12,165 bases of DNA from Actinidia chinensis (lineage: Eukaryota > Streptophyta > Magnoliopsida > Ericales > Actinidiaceae). The notes beneath the pieces were generated by a model, which worked only from the letters and a program-made list of their open reading frames with translations, was not told the origin of the DNA and ran no database searches. Shown one piece after another: positions 1 through 8,100 of this stretch (its first letter is position 1; every line of letters begins with the position of its first letter). The translations under genes and the position numbers were made by a program. Where the stretch lies: the NCBI GenBank assembly GCA_009663005.1, contig VIGQ01000368.1, positions 1 to 12,165 of the forward strand. The letters run 5' to 3'.

Positions 1-930
1 TTGGTCTAATTGGGCCGTATCATCCTACTACTCACACTGTTCCAGTTTTGGCTTGCTGCCTTCCTGGCCACCCAGATCTCCGGCCGGCGACAGCAACCCT
101 CCCATGGCGGATTCTCACCCAACGCAGCATAGTGTTGCTTTCTTCTTCACTTTCTCCAGCCAGGCTGCTATTTTATCATAACTTACTATATCCCGCTCTT
201 CTTTCCAGCTTCAATCATTCTCGCCTCTCGACTCTGGATTAGCTACCTACCATTCTTACTGTCTCTCGTCATTGGATCATCTTTGCTGTGGGCTTGTCCA
301 TCGAATCGGATATCCATCACCATTCATGATCTTGTCCTCTATCCCGGCAGCATTGGCGCGGGCCTGATCTCGACGTGGGGGAGCGATGTCCACAAATCGA
401 TGTGGAATCGGTTTCCCGGTTCTCTTCGGCTTCGGCATCGGTATGGGTATGCAGCAACCACTATAGCCCAAATCGTGCTCCCAAGGAAGACCAACCTTCG
501 GGTGTGCACTCATGTTTTTTGGCAGAATTTTGGGGAGCGATCTTCATCAGCGTTGCTCAGAACACTTCACAGACAGCTGGCAAGCACTGACAGCCATCCC
601 GGGTGCATCTTGCCAATCGGCCATTGTCCGTTTGGGCGCGACGTCACTGCAGGAATATTGTGGCCCAGGAATCCTGGGATTGGTTATTGAGGGTTATCGC
701 GATGCTCTTTCGCAGTCCTTCCTTGTGGTACTGGGCTTGCTGCTCTTAGTATGACATGGCGGCCGTTGGGGGTAGAATGGAGGAGCGTCAAGGAGAACAA
801 TCGCGGTTCTGCTGAACCCCAAGACAATACGCAGAAGCATGCTATCTCTAGTACGAACTCCGAGCGGCCAGCTGGTACGTCCTGGAGAGATCGGTTGGGA
901 CGAAAGCTAGAGGCAACCTCGACTCAATAA
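1..930 (+). pseudogene. Broken DHA2-type MFS efflux transporter, C-terminal part (5' end outside window)
   Basis: Remnant of a fungal 14-helix MFS drug or metabolite exporter of the plasma membrane. Fragments appear in collinear family order but in changing frames. They are a hydrophobic helix RIILLLTLFQFWLAAFLATQ from 16, then ATLPWRILTQRSI near 93-135. LPFLLSLVIGSSL follows near 247, HRIGYPSPFMILSSI near 300-345, and IGAGLISTWGSDVHKSMW near 350-410. The diagnostic GFGIGMGMQQPL is at about 425-463 and IAQIVLPRK near 463. Next come GAIFISVAQN near 530-565, AIVRLGATSL near 618-650 and LVIEGYRDALSQSFLVVLG near 679-735. The hydrophilic tail VEWRSVKENNRGSAEPQDN starts at 772 and ends at TAA 928-930. 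In the family, the Gly-rich/QQP helix and the VEGYRDALSQ segment lie in the last third of about 550 residues. At least eight phase changes and a TAG at 464-466 prevent translation. Known relatives export toxins or secondary metabolites; the substrate here is unknown. A sequencing-error origin of the indels is not excluded. Confidence 0.9.
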
Positions 931-931
931 A
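926..931 (+). terminator. AATAAA-type 3' end signal overlapping the MFS stop
   Basis: AATAAA overlaps the TAA stop codon of the transporter tail. Fungal polyadenylation signals are degenerate, so this is suggestive only. The next 200 bases are otherwise featureless. Confidence 0.25.
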
Positions 932-1150
932 TGCATTTGACACCTTGGAGAATTTTTTTGATTCAAGTATTGATACCTAGACTTCATTATCCCCATGCCG
1001 AGAAGGCAGCGGACGATGTTGCTGGTATTGCCAGAGTGAGTCCTGTTATCGAGTCGGACTGCCGTACAGAACAACATCAGGGACGCACGATTACAGCATA
1101 ATTGGTGTTTGTAACATACTACAACATGTGCTTAATGGGAACCTGCTTGA
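931..1150. other. Spacer with no gene seen
   Basis: No open frame of note in either direction. A GTGAGT at 1036-1041 resembles an intron donor, but the nearest plausible acceptor (TACAG, about 1069) would give an intron of only about 34 bases, shorter than fungal introns normally are. Confidence 0.5.
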
Positions 1151-1159
1151 ATCTCCGGA

Positions 1160-1602
1160 GCGGTACAATTGGGCCTACAGCAACGATGTCTTACACTTCC
1201 AGAACTTTTCCTTACGCAATCCGTTTGGTCTCTAGCACTAGGTGGCACCTCATTGCTGTACTTGCTCCGCACTATAAAGTTCATCGCTGACAAGAGTCGT
1301 CATTATGTTCCCATCTTACTTCCTTCGTGCGAACGCCATCCCGGCGTCAGAATGGCATCGTTGTATCTATCCTTTCGACTGGACCATATGCATGATCATC
1401 TCGAGCTCCTCTGAGTTCACTTTCGAACTGCAGGTTACCTGCCGGAGACTGGCTGCTGCTTCCCAACGCGTTTCTTCGCGCCACCAAGAAGCCCACCGAA
1501 GATCCAAGCCCATTCGATCTTGACCCAGCACAGTTTTCCACTGCTGTTACGGAGTGCATTCTGAGGCGATGCTCTCACACATGCCTGTGCGTTTCCTTCT
1601 AG
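1160..1602 (+). pseudogene. Coding-like fragments, unrecognised
   Basis: Protein-like stretches follow one another in different frames. One frame reads LPELFLTQSVWSLALGGTS into LLYLLRTIKFIADKSRHYV from about 1190 and stops after 1411. A second reads PSYFLRANAIPASEWHRCIY followed by PFDWTICMIISSSSE from 1308. A third is open from 1396 to a TAG at 1600-1602 and reads PAGDWLLLPNAFLRATKKP then PSPFDLDPAQFSTAVTECIL. The aromatic and charged composition looks more like protein than random translation, but no motif identifies a family. It may belong with the next entry as one broken gene, since strand and direction agree. The function is unknown. Confidence 0.3.
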
Positions 1603-1680
1603 GTATGCGATATCGAATAGCTGGGCTGAATGGACAACTTACAGGCCTAATTGCTCCCTGCCTAACGATTGCGATGATGA

Positions 1681-2001
1681 CCTCTCGACATGCGTTTTAA
1701 GCTTCCCAAGCTCTGCCAAGAGTTTGGAGAGTACATTGACTGGTTTGATGAGCACATCCTTCGGAGAGATCACCGAGAGAAAGCTCAATCTGGCCATGAT
1801 GGATTCCTCAAGCGTTAACTTTTTCGCCAAGCTACCTCCAGACTTCGCGATCTGAAGTTCGTTCCTCGAGCGGCGGACAACCTAGTGGCTTCTACACTGT
1901 GGTGGCTCAAGACCCTTCAATCCGTCTCCAAGGGATCGGCTTTGAAAGACCGGCAATCAGCTGAGAATTTGAGCGAAAGGCGCAAGCGACATTGGCAGTG
2001 A
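1681..2001 (+). pseudogene. Unrecognised coding segment interrupted by a single TAA
   Basis: One frame runs from 1681 to a TGA at 1999-2001 and is broken only by TAA at 1816-1818. The first part can start at ATG 1690 and reads MRFKLPKLCQEFGEYIDWFD, then a basic stretch EHILRRDHREKAQ. The second part includes LRDLKFVPRAADNLVASTLW, then WLKTLQSVSKGSALKDRQ, and ends with a basic run ERRKRHWQ. About 105 codons of balanced, amphipathic composition with one stop are better explained by a former exon than by chance. No conserved domain is recognised. It could be part of a gene extending from 1160 to 2290. The opposite strand over 1639-1830 is also open but less protein-like. Confidence 0.4.
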
Positions 2002-2290
2002 AGCAGCGTGAGAACATGAAATTGTCAATGGCGAGCCCATGAAGGCTACAAGAAGTCACAAGAAAGCGGGTATTTCGAACGCGAGTGGACATGGGCACAC
2101 GAGAACTGGCAGCAAAGTCCATGCTTGAACAGATGGATCCAGGGACTAAGTTCTGGACGAGGACGTCTTGGAGCAAGATAGTGAGCCTGGACAGCGGCCG
2201 CAGCGAAAGATTGGAATACTCAGGGCCGATCAAGCTCCTCAACAGACACGCTCCCAGTTGTTTCACCTCGCTACCCAGTGGCTAGTGGTG
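2002..2290 (+). other. Weakly coding-like stretch
   Basis: A frame starting near ATG 2085 is open to 2285 and contains TRELAAKSMLEQMDPGTKF. Another frame carries YFEREWTWAHENWQQS near 2070-2117. Neither is recognised. This may be the 3' part of the broken gene at 1160-2001. Both strands are open here (minus 1907-2266 too), so strand assignment is weak. Confidence 0.2.
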
Positions 2291-2703
2291 TTTTGTCTCA
2301 GGTACCTGGATGGATGACGGTGAGTATACATGTGCCTTGGGCCTGACGGACGCTTGCTGCTACTGCCTAATCTCGACACACTATACTTCAATGGCCTGCT
2401 CTGCGACGGGGAAGACCACTTCAAGAGAACGAGATAGCCGCAAGCGGATAGTCTGACCGGGGTTCACTGATTATGACTGTCTTAATGTCGTTCCTCATCT
2501 TCAAACACATGTTCTCTTCGAAGGATTGGAATACGAACTAGACGGTTATGTCTCAAGATAATCTTCGATTCCCCTCGCCACTTGCTCTCGGCGTGCTTTC
2601 GCGACACGGCCCTAGCAGTGACGATTTCCCACAATGCAAAATCGCGTCTTGCCGCGATCTTGCACGCACAAGGCTCGTCACTGGCAGGTCTCTGATGTTT
2701 TAA

Positions 2704-3207
2704 ACAATTTCAGGAATTCAGAGGCGCAACAGTACGCTTTTCGAAGAGGGCTGCTTCGAGAAGTTCGAGGCACTGAACAGGTCTCTTTCAAGTGGCGGAT
2801 CTACCTCATGTGGTGGGGCGAGTGTCCCTGGGTCATTCGAAGGCCTGAACGAACACTACGTGAAAATACGTACTGTACTTTCCTGCGAGCCTGGCGATGG
2901 CTCGTTCTCTGGGGACGCAAACGTTCGAGATAACAGCTACGAAGGCACGTTTCCAGATGTCTTGTTCTCTTGGAGCGTGTCGTCATCGAACGTATCCAGC
3001 GTACTAGCACTCAAAGCTATCTCCTTGGAAGAAGTGGAGAGCGCACTGAACGCGAGAGGTGCTCGACCCCTCGAGAAGGCTTGTTGCGTGGGCAGAGCAG
3101 AGGGAATCTTGTCCACACGAAGTTGCTATAGACCTGCGCCACGCGATGTCGGTTTGGCCGGAACCATTGGAGAAGTGGGATCTGAAAACGGGGAGTTTCT
3201 CGGGTAA
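2704..3207 (+). other. Possible exon: 168-codon stop-free frame behind a splice-acceptor-like site
   Basis: This frame has no stop from 2704 until TAG at 3205-3207, but no ATG before 2860. Just inside it, ACAATTTCAG ends at about 2713 and resembles a fungal 3' splice site, so the segment could be an internal exon rather than start at 2860. The translation is acidic and Ser/Gly-rich at first (LFEEGCFEKFEALNRSLSSG, then EPGDGSFSGDANVRDNSYEG). It then has a regular helical stretch, VLALKAISLEEVESALNARG. No family is recognised. No convincing donor and branch point pair was found upstream, so the splicing idea is tentative. Competing frames (plus 2634-2933, which is Trp/Arg-rich, and minus 2801-3010) look like shadows. 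Confidence 0.3.
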
Positions 3208-3268
3208 CGGTCAGGCGGTTTGGTATTTGATCTTACGCGGTGGCAGATTGCCGGAAACCTCATCGTGA
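3059..3268 (+). other. Coding-like fragment, unrecognised
   Basis: It overlaps the previous frame in a different phase and reads LDPSRRLVAWAEQRE, then DLRHAMSVWPEPLEKWDLKT, then GSFSGNGQAVWYLILRGGR. The stretch from about 3135 to 3250 is strongly protein-like (spaced Trp residues, short hydrophobic strand). It may continue the preceding segment after a one-base shift near 3130. No family is recognised. Confidence 0.3.
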
Positions 3269-3600
3269 CCCATTGAACACAGTCGTGGAGATGGTCTCTA
3301 GTAAGACCTATTCCTGCGCGCCAAAGCAGCCTCAACTAATGGGCTACTTCACAACGCGATTACTCGACACCACAGCTTGAAATCAAACATCGAAGGAATG
3401 AGCGAAAGATTAGAGCGTATTACCCTGTCACTCTTTTTGTAGTTCCCCAATCGTCTCAAATCGCAGAGCGGAAGGTATCTTGGTCCTACGTATGCGCCGA
3501 GTACTTGTCCGCGGGTATATTTGACGTGAAGAGGCCTCTACCCATGCCAAAAGAAGTCTAAGAGAATGCCCTTTGGCCCTTTACCCGTGAAAATAACGAT

Positions 3601-3647
3601 TACATATGTAAGAGGGCCTATACACGTAAGATTGGTGTATGAATAAA
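3601..3647 (+). terminator. 3'-end-like signals: TACATATGTA palindrome and AATAAA
   Basis: The perfect 10-base palindrome TACATATGTA (3601-3610) contains both TACATA and TATGTA efficiency-type elements known from fungal and yeast polyadenylation regions. AATAAA follows at 3642-3647. If a gene ends near 3200-3300 on the plus strand, this would be a plausible, though distant, 3' end. No transcript evidence is available. Confidence 0.25.
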
Positions 3648-4139
3648 GTCGTCGACTTCAAGATATGCATTCCGTAGTGTAGGTCCGGTCGAGAGTTCCG
3701 TAAATAGAATATATGGGGCGTACCAGACATAAAGTAATATTACCTGCATTCAGTGGAGCATAAGGGTGTTGGTGAACTTAGAAACAGTGGTGTTGCCTGT
3801 TCCAAACCTTGCTGATGAACGGTCTGAGAGAGACTCCGCAGTGACTTCGACGCGGTCATAGTGTCAGTACCGAAAGCTTTTCGTCCAGGTCGGCGATCAA
3901 AGTTGTGTCCGAAACCGCGTATCCGATCCCACTCCGCATGCTGCGGCCTAGACATACTCTGGCGCAACTCGCACCGGGGAATTCTTCGACCAATGCTTGA
4001 TTATTGCCTGTATGGAACATCAGCCACTTTACGGATCATGCATTAATAGTGTTTTAGCATCTGATCCGAAGATACTAAGCTCTCTCTGCAAAGCTAACGG
4101 ATGATATCTGCTAGTAAGCGCCACTTACTGTGATCGACC

Positions 4140-4150
4140 AAAAAAAAAAA
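4140..4150. repeat. A11 homopolymer tract
   Basis: Eleven consecutive A residues, followed by an A-rich stretch to about 4185. It might be a promoter-type poly(dA) tract or ordinary low complexity. No element with target-site duplications could be recognised next to it. Confidence 0.6.
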
Positions 4151-4313
4151 TACAAAAGCATTAAAACCCACACAGCAAATCTTCTCCCCCACCACCCATT
4201 ACTCCCATCTGTGGAAGTCATATAGAAATTGCCCTCCGCCAAACTGTCGCTCAACCACTGATTACTACGCCCAAGGACCTGTATACTTCACTAGCTGGCG
4301 AGGTGATCAGCAG

Positions 4314-5305
4314 TTGGATTATATAGATCCTTCATCTCGTGACAAGTCTAAGGAAGTCACTTGCGAGGAACCGGCCAGCGTAATGTTTCGCTTGGCTTAT
4401 ACTCCAAACTTCTCCAGAAACGCTGCGCTGAACTTTTTTTCAAGTGAACGCGATTGTCATAGAACATGTCGTGTTTGTAAAGCTATTAACCCGGCCTGTT
4501 TTGATTATGGCAGATAAGACTTGTTGTTGCCCTACTGTCTGCCCCAACAGCAACTACAATATCGAGCGTGCGTGATATGCTGCTAGATCCTCTGTGCCTT
4601 GGGTTTTTCCATTGCCGGCCCAGTGGCGTGAGAAAAGGCGCTCCGGACTTTTCGCAGAAGCAGGCACTCTGCATCTGTTGGATTGGCGTTGCGATTCCAC
4701 TTGAAGGCTCGATCTGGTATATGGCTCTTGTCGTTGAAACCAGCTCTGTCATTGGTAGGACAATCGTATGGAGGGATTCGTGTACGATCATGTTTACGGA
4801 GACCAAACGCCTGTCGGCGTAGAAGCGAGTTGGATATCCAACGTGCGTTGCCTGTCCTTTGAGAGAAGGAATCTTGATTGGTACTGTCTTTTTCCAATAA
4901 ACCATACGCTCCTGTCTAACTTCTTCTAAAGTATGCACGAAGTAGGGTGTAAGTCTGGGATACTGACAAGACAACGGAATGAGAGCAATACATTGGTTGC
5001 AGTGATTGCAAGCCACGCTTCGTTGGAGCATCTTCTTCTACTGTGCCTATATCTTGATTGGCCGCTTGCTGGGACGCTCAGGACGCCCGAGCTTCGTAAT
5101 TGCCGTAGCAAACGATTGGGTTGCTCCAGTGGTATCATCTGTAGAGTGCAGAGGCGTATATCGTATGTGGGAAGGCGGCACGCTGAGGGGAGCTGTCAGA
5201 GTTAATCTGTTTGCAGGCATGCAACGATTGTGTGTCAACCTCAAGCGGGATACCCACGTTTTACGACGGGCCATCTTTCACAGTGATCTGATGACGGTTG
5301 TGTGA
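4314..5305 (+). pseudogene. Coding-like fragments in shifting frames, unrecognised
   Basis: Three frames carry protein-like blocks in turn. The first (4314-4517) reads DYIDPSSRDKSKE, then PASVMFRLAYTPNFSRNAAL. The second, stop-free at 4505-4822, starts RLVVALLSAPTATTISSVRD and later has IAIP-like hydrophobic segments such as SIWYMALVVETSSVIGRTI. The third is stop-free from about 4988 to 5305. It has IFFYCAYILIGRLLG followed by a basic GRSGRP and then SFVIAVANDWVAPVVSSVE. The alternating hydrophobic segments suggest a membrane protein, but no signature motif is present and I do not assign a family. The minus strand has a 181-codon open frame (4486-5031) over the same bases, which makes the strand assignment uncertain. 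Confidence 0.3.
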
Positions 5306-5580
5306 ACCATGTCCTTCGCGCGTGGGAAGACCGTGCGCAGGGCCTGCATTTCGGGACGGTAGGCGTTGGTGCATCGATTGTTTGCAAGCAAGGGGCGGCG
5401 GCTGGGGCTATTGTGGCCCTAAAGATCGAGGAAGGTCAATTGAATGTAACCGTAGGCGTGTCCATGCCGTCAGATTGCTGCTGGGAGCGCTCTTCTAGCT
5501 GTCGGGAGCACGACGCTCGTCAATACGACCTCCACAACACACTCCCAATCGCGTCGTGTCGCATACCCGCTCAAGGATAA
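5302..5580 (+). other. Coding-like fragment with a beta-strand-like core, unrecognised
   Basis: The frame 5302-5580 contains GLHFGTVGVGASIVCKQGA, then AAGAIVALKIEEGQLNVTVG and VSMPSDCCW. Alternating small and hydrophobic residues look like beta structure. The end after about 5490 looks random. It might be a continuation of the preceding broken gene, since the stop of 4988-5305 and this start overlap by a few bases. The function is unknown. Confidence 0.3.
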
Positions 5581-5846
5581 CCTCCCTCGGCTCCTTCCCA
5601 CCTTCTCTCTCTCTCCTTCTCCCGTCTTACACGCCCATCGCCGTACTAACTATCCAATCAGCTCCTTCCTCACCACTATCCTTGGATTGCCTCTTTATTA
5701 TACGCCCATGCGCTAGCGGCCTCGCGGGCATAATACCATCAACGAGTCTTGAAACCAAACTTTATTGACGTTTTCAGCTGTCAGTCGCGCGCCTCGAACG
5801 GGCCCCGACGATCGAATACAAATTTACGGCTGCTCGTTCAGTTCGC
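5581..5846 (+). promoter_or_regulatory. Promoter-like region: CT-rich tract, CCAAT box, TATA-like element
   Basis: A strongly pyrimidine-rich stretch with a CTCTCTCTC core (about 5581-5635) is followed by a canonical CCAATCA (5654-5660), the site bound by the fungal HapB/C/E complex. A TTATTATA element follows (about 5696-5702). Long CT tracts upstream of starts are typical of filamentous ascomycete promoters. The orientation suggests transcription to the right, toward the broken gene starting near 6121. No transcription start can be fixed from sequence. Confidence 0.45.
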
Positions 5847-5932
5847 GTGCGAGAAACGGCTTGTTCGACTCCATATTCTTGACGTTGCGTTTACTCCTTA
5901 TCGTCGCTCCTTAACTTGAACGCAAATTTCAG
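5847..5932 (+). other. Candidate 5' leader intron
   Basis: GTGCGAG at 5847 could be a donor, CTTAAC at about 5910-5914 a branch point, and AATTTCAG ending at 5932 an acceptor, giving an 86-base intron of normal fungal size. The donor is not the consensus GTRAGT, so this is weak. It would lie in untranslated leader. A CACGTG E-box-type palindrome lies just downstream at 5964-5969. Confidence 0.2.
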
Positions 5933-6120
5933 CCCTGCAGTGTGCTGTGTACACTACTCTTTCCACGTGTCGAGGTTACCCAATTGCTTCTTGTCGACCA
6001 CGCCTGCCCTGCACGCAAGATATTACCCTCCCTGAGAGTTCTTGTTCAGACCTTACTTCGAACTGTTATATCGAGAATCCATCCCCGCTTTGGGCTTTGG
6101 GCAAAAACCACTCCAGAAAC

Positions 6121-6729
6121 CATGTGGATCCTGGACTTCCTCAAAAGCTCGGCTTTTTCATTTCATACGTCTCACTTTCTTCCTGGTGGCTCGAAGTCGT
6201 GAACTAGCTTGCACGATTTACCAAGCGGGAAGCAGAGAGACTGCTAGATGCCTACACTCGTGGGAGAGAGCAGGAAAGAAACACGGCATATTACCTCTCC
6301 TCCCTGTAGAAGACTAGAGCGCGAACTAGAGGCACACTCTGTTTTGAGAATGAACCGGTGCACTGCCGCATCCACCGCCGCGCGCACGTATAACCACAGG
6401 TGCGCCGCACCCAACCCTCCAGCGGACGCTTGTTCATGTGAAGAAAAGGAGACGAGGGCAAGCGCTCGCAGACGCCACACGTCGTCTACGCAAACGAAGC
6501 GATACGCGTGACTTCGACCGGGTCCGGCTGAATCTCTCATCGGTGCGTCGAAGGCTCCAGGGATTCATCCGACCGCAGTCTCTCGTCAAGGTCTCAAACG
6601 AGATAGCTCGCTGATCTAGCCATCGAAGTCGTCAGCGACATGCGAGTCCTGGATTCAGAGAGCGAAGGATGCTCAGGGTGCGTCGTTATCCGCTCCTCGG
6701 CTGCTGAGACAGAAGGTGTGAAGAGTTAA
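6121..6729 (+). pseudogene. Broken gene behind the 5581 promoter, unrecognised
   Basis: ATG at 6121 sits in a favourable context (GAAACCATG). Its own frame reads MWILDFLKSSAFSF and stops at TGA 6199-6201. The neighbouring frame continues plausibly as QKLGFFISYVSLSSWWLEVV, then ARFTKREAERLLDAYTRGRE and ERNTAYYLSSL. A third frame, stop-free at 6352-6614, gives a basic segment. It includes HVKKRRRGQALADATRRLRK, then DFDRVRLNLSSVRRRLQGFI and RPQSLVKVSNEIAR. One more shift leads to LAIEVVSDMRVLDSESEG and ends at TAA 6727-6729. The product would be about 200 residues with a hydrophobic N-terminus and an Arg-rich middle. At least three phase changes are needed. No family is recognised, and strand and start rest on promoter context. 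Confidence 0.35.
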
Positions 6730-7004
6730 GAAGGCGGGTCGACTGGAGAGGCTTTATCCCAGGCACCCTGGTGTGATTAATGATTTTACGATTTTACGAA
6801 TGCGTTCGTGTTACATGATTGGTCGGTAGCTTGAAGCCGACGAAAACGGAGGGCGACGAAACGAAAAGACAGGCTACAATTAGTACCTGCAGCACAGCTA
6901 GGTAGTAAACGACTTTTTGGTAATCATGATACCAAACCCGCAACGTAACGCAATGCAATGCCATGCACATGAAGGAACAAGAAAAAGAATCAACCAACAG
7001 CCAG
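6730..7004. other. Spacer with short tandem copy
   Basis: There is no protein-like frame. The sequence TGATTTTACGATTTTACGAA at about 6780-6799 contains the octamer GATTTTAC twice in tandem. The stretch 6945-6972 repeats ATGC/CATG short words. The bases just before 7004 would be the 3' flank of the minus-strand gene. Confidence 0.5.
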
Positions 7005-7470
7005 CTACCAGCCCGTAATCTTCCAGCCTCCAATCTCTGCGCTGAACTTGTCCCAGTCTACACCCTGCTCTTCAACATCTTCTTGACCTTGTCTGCAGCT
7101 GCGACTTGTCGCTCTTGGGTGAAGCCTCCAGGAGCGTTGCGCTCGTACTGGATAAGCTCGACCCATCGGAAAAACAGACTTCTTGCCCATTTCTGTGAGC
7201 TTGTCCTTGATTGGATAACCTTGTCTCTTGCCCCAGCCTCGTTGGGCTCACTGACATCGAGCAGCCGCAATTCCACCCAGCCCACTGCCCCTCACCTTCT
7301 CCTTGTGCCAAACATATACAAGGCAGCACTTCTTTAGCAAAGTCCGCAGCTATATTTTCTATTCTAGCAGTTTCGTTGCAGCGATCATTCCGTAGAAATC
7401 GAGGTCGAAATCCCCTCCATGAAGCAGGTGCCGGCTTCTCCTTGATTCGCTGCGTGATCCAAGCGGGCAA
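7005..7470 (-). pseudogene. C-terminal part of a broken gene, unrecognised but clearly protein-like
   Basis: Read on the minus strand, three frames interlock. From about 7430 downward come a helical stretch AWITQRIKEKPAPASWRGF, then DFDLDFYGMIAATKLLE, then IAADFAKEVLP. Next are SEPNEAGARDKVI, IKDKLTEMGKKSVF, and FRWVELIQYERNAPGG followed by FTQERQVAAADKVKKMLKSR. The end is GVDWDKFSAEIGGWKITGW, with TAG at 7005-7007. The pieces are collinear and joined by one- or two-base shifts, while amphipathic helices and conserved-looking Trp/Gly positions are kept. The final residues look like a genuine C-terminus. I do not recognise the family. The gene probably continues upstream into 7470-7990. The purine-rich minus strand at 7500-7600 encodes Arg/Glu-rich sequence. 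Confidence 0.5.
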
Positions 7471-7990
7471 AATCCTCGTCTTGAAGAAGGTTTTCCTCGC
7501 CCTTCACAAAACCCCCGCCTTGCCCGTTGCTCCCCTCCGCCTCTCCATCACTTCCTTCTCGCCCCCTCCCCTGCTCTGCCTCACGTAACGCTCCTCATCC
7601 CTGAACCCCAGGTCCCCTCCACAACACCGGATTGCCTGGTGCCCTCGAGGAAAAAGCCATACGGCCACGGCGCAACAACATGATCAATATGGAGTCGATA
7701 AAGAAGGTGTAGGCATACGCTGCTGACGCCTTCCATATCAGCCCGGGCCATGTCTGCTCAGCGTAGTATATTGTTGTGTAATTCTGCTGTCCGCTCAGCG
7801 ACGTCGAGGATGTTGTAGTCAGAATGGGATAATTGCTTAGGCGCGCCAGACGAGGAGGGCAGCGATGGAGATTGATCCCACGGGTAGCTGAAGATGCGCT
7901 TCTTGTAGGATCGCGGCTGAGTTCGGTGTGATTATGTAGACGGTCCGAGCGGTCGAGGTCTCAAGAAGGGGGTGTGAGGGAGGCATGGCG
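7471..7990 (-). pseudogene. Probable upstream part of the same broken minus-strand gene; membrane-like segments
   Basis: On the minus strand, TARTVYIITPNSAAIL, then QEAHLQLPVGSISIAALLVW, ends in a stop at 7837-7839. One frame away, RLSNYPILTTTSSTSLSGQQ leads to TIYYAEQTWPGLIWKASA, then AYAYTFFIDSILIMLLRRG, stop-free down to TGA at 7595-7597. Next comes DLGFRDEERYVRQSRGGGEK in a third frame. Two hydrophobic segments (about 7850-7890 and 7680-7740) with a Ser/Thr-rich linker suggest a membrane or secreted protein N-terminal to the 7005-7470 part. The start codon is not clear; an upstream ATG exists at 8098-8100 in the first frame. An intron between the first and second blocks is an alternative to a frameshift. 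No family is recognised. Confidence 0.35.
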
Positions 7991-8100
7991 GGGGAGAACT
8001 GAGGCGGAATAGATTGTTTGGCAGCTTCGCCGACGTTTTTCTGCGATTTTCTGCTTTGTTGGGTGCCCCATCTGGAGCTCTTGGAAAATCTGTGTGTCAA

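Larger units (their letters stand above)
3300..4300. other. Gene-poor intergenic region
   Basis: Only short open frames occur and none is protein-like enough to call. The stretch from about 3360 to 3740 is AT-richer, with TACATA, TATGTA and AATAAA elements of the kind seen at fungal 3' ends. A run of A residues lies at 4140-4150. The small open frames at 3740-3967 (minus) and 3861-4046 (plus) overlap each other and cannot be separated from chance. Confidence 0.5.

Noticed and set aside
2320..2325. GTGAGT donor-like site
   Set aside because: No well-placed acceptor follows the nearby CTGAC branch-like element within a normal fungal intron length.
2634..2933. 99-codon plus-strand ORF rich in Trp and Arg
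   Set aside because: Trp/Arg/Cys excess is typical of an out-of-frame translation, and the overlapping frame from 2704 is longer and more balanced.
4140..4185. A11 tract as the poly(A) tail of a retrotransposed element
   Set aside because: No reverse-transcriptase remnant and no flanking target-site duplication could be seen.
4486..5031. 181-codon minus-strand open frame opposite the 4314-5305 fragments
   Set aside because: It has no motif, and its composition (scattered Cys, His and Pro, no helix pattern) is less protein-like than the plus-strand blocks over the same bases. Kept only as an uncertainty on strand.
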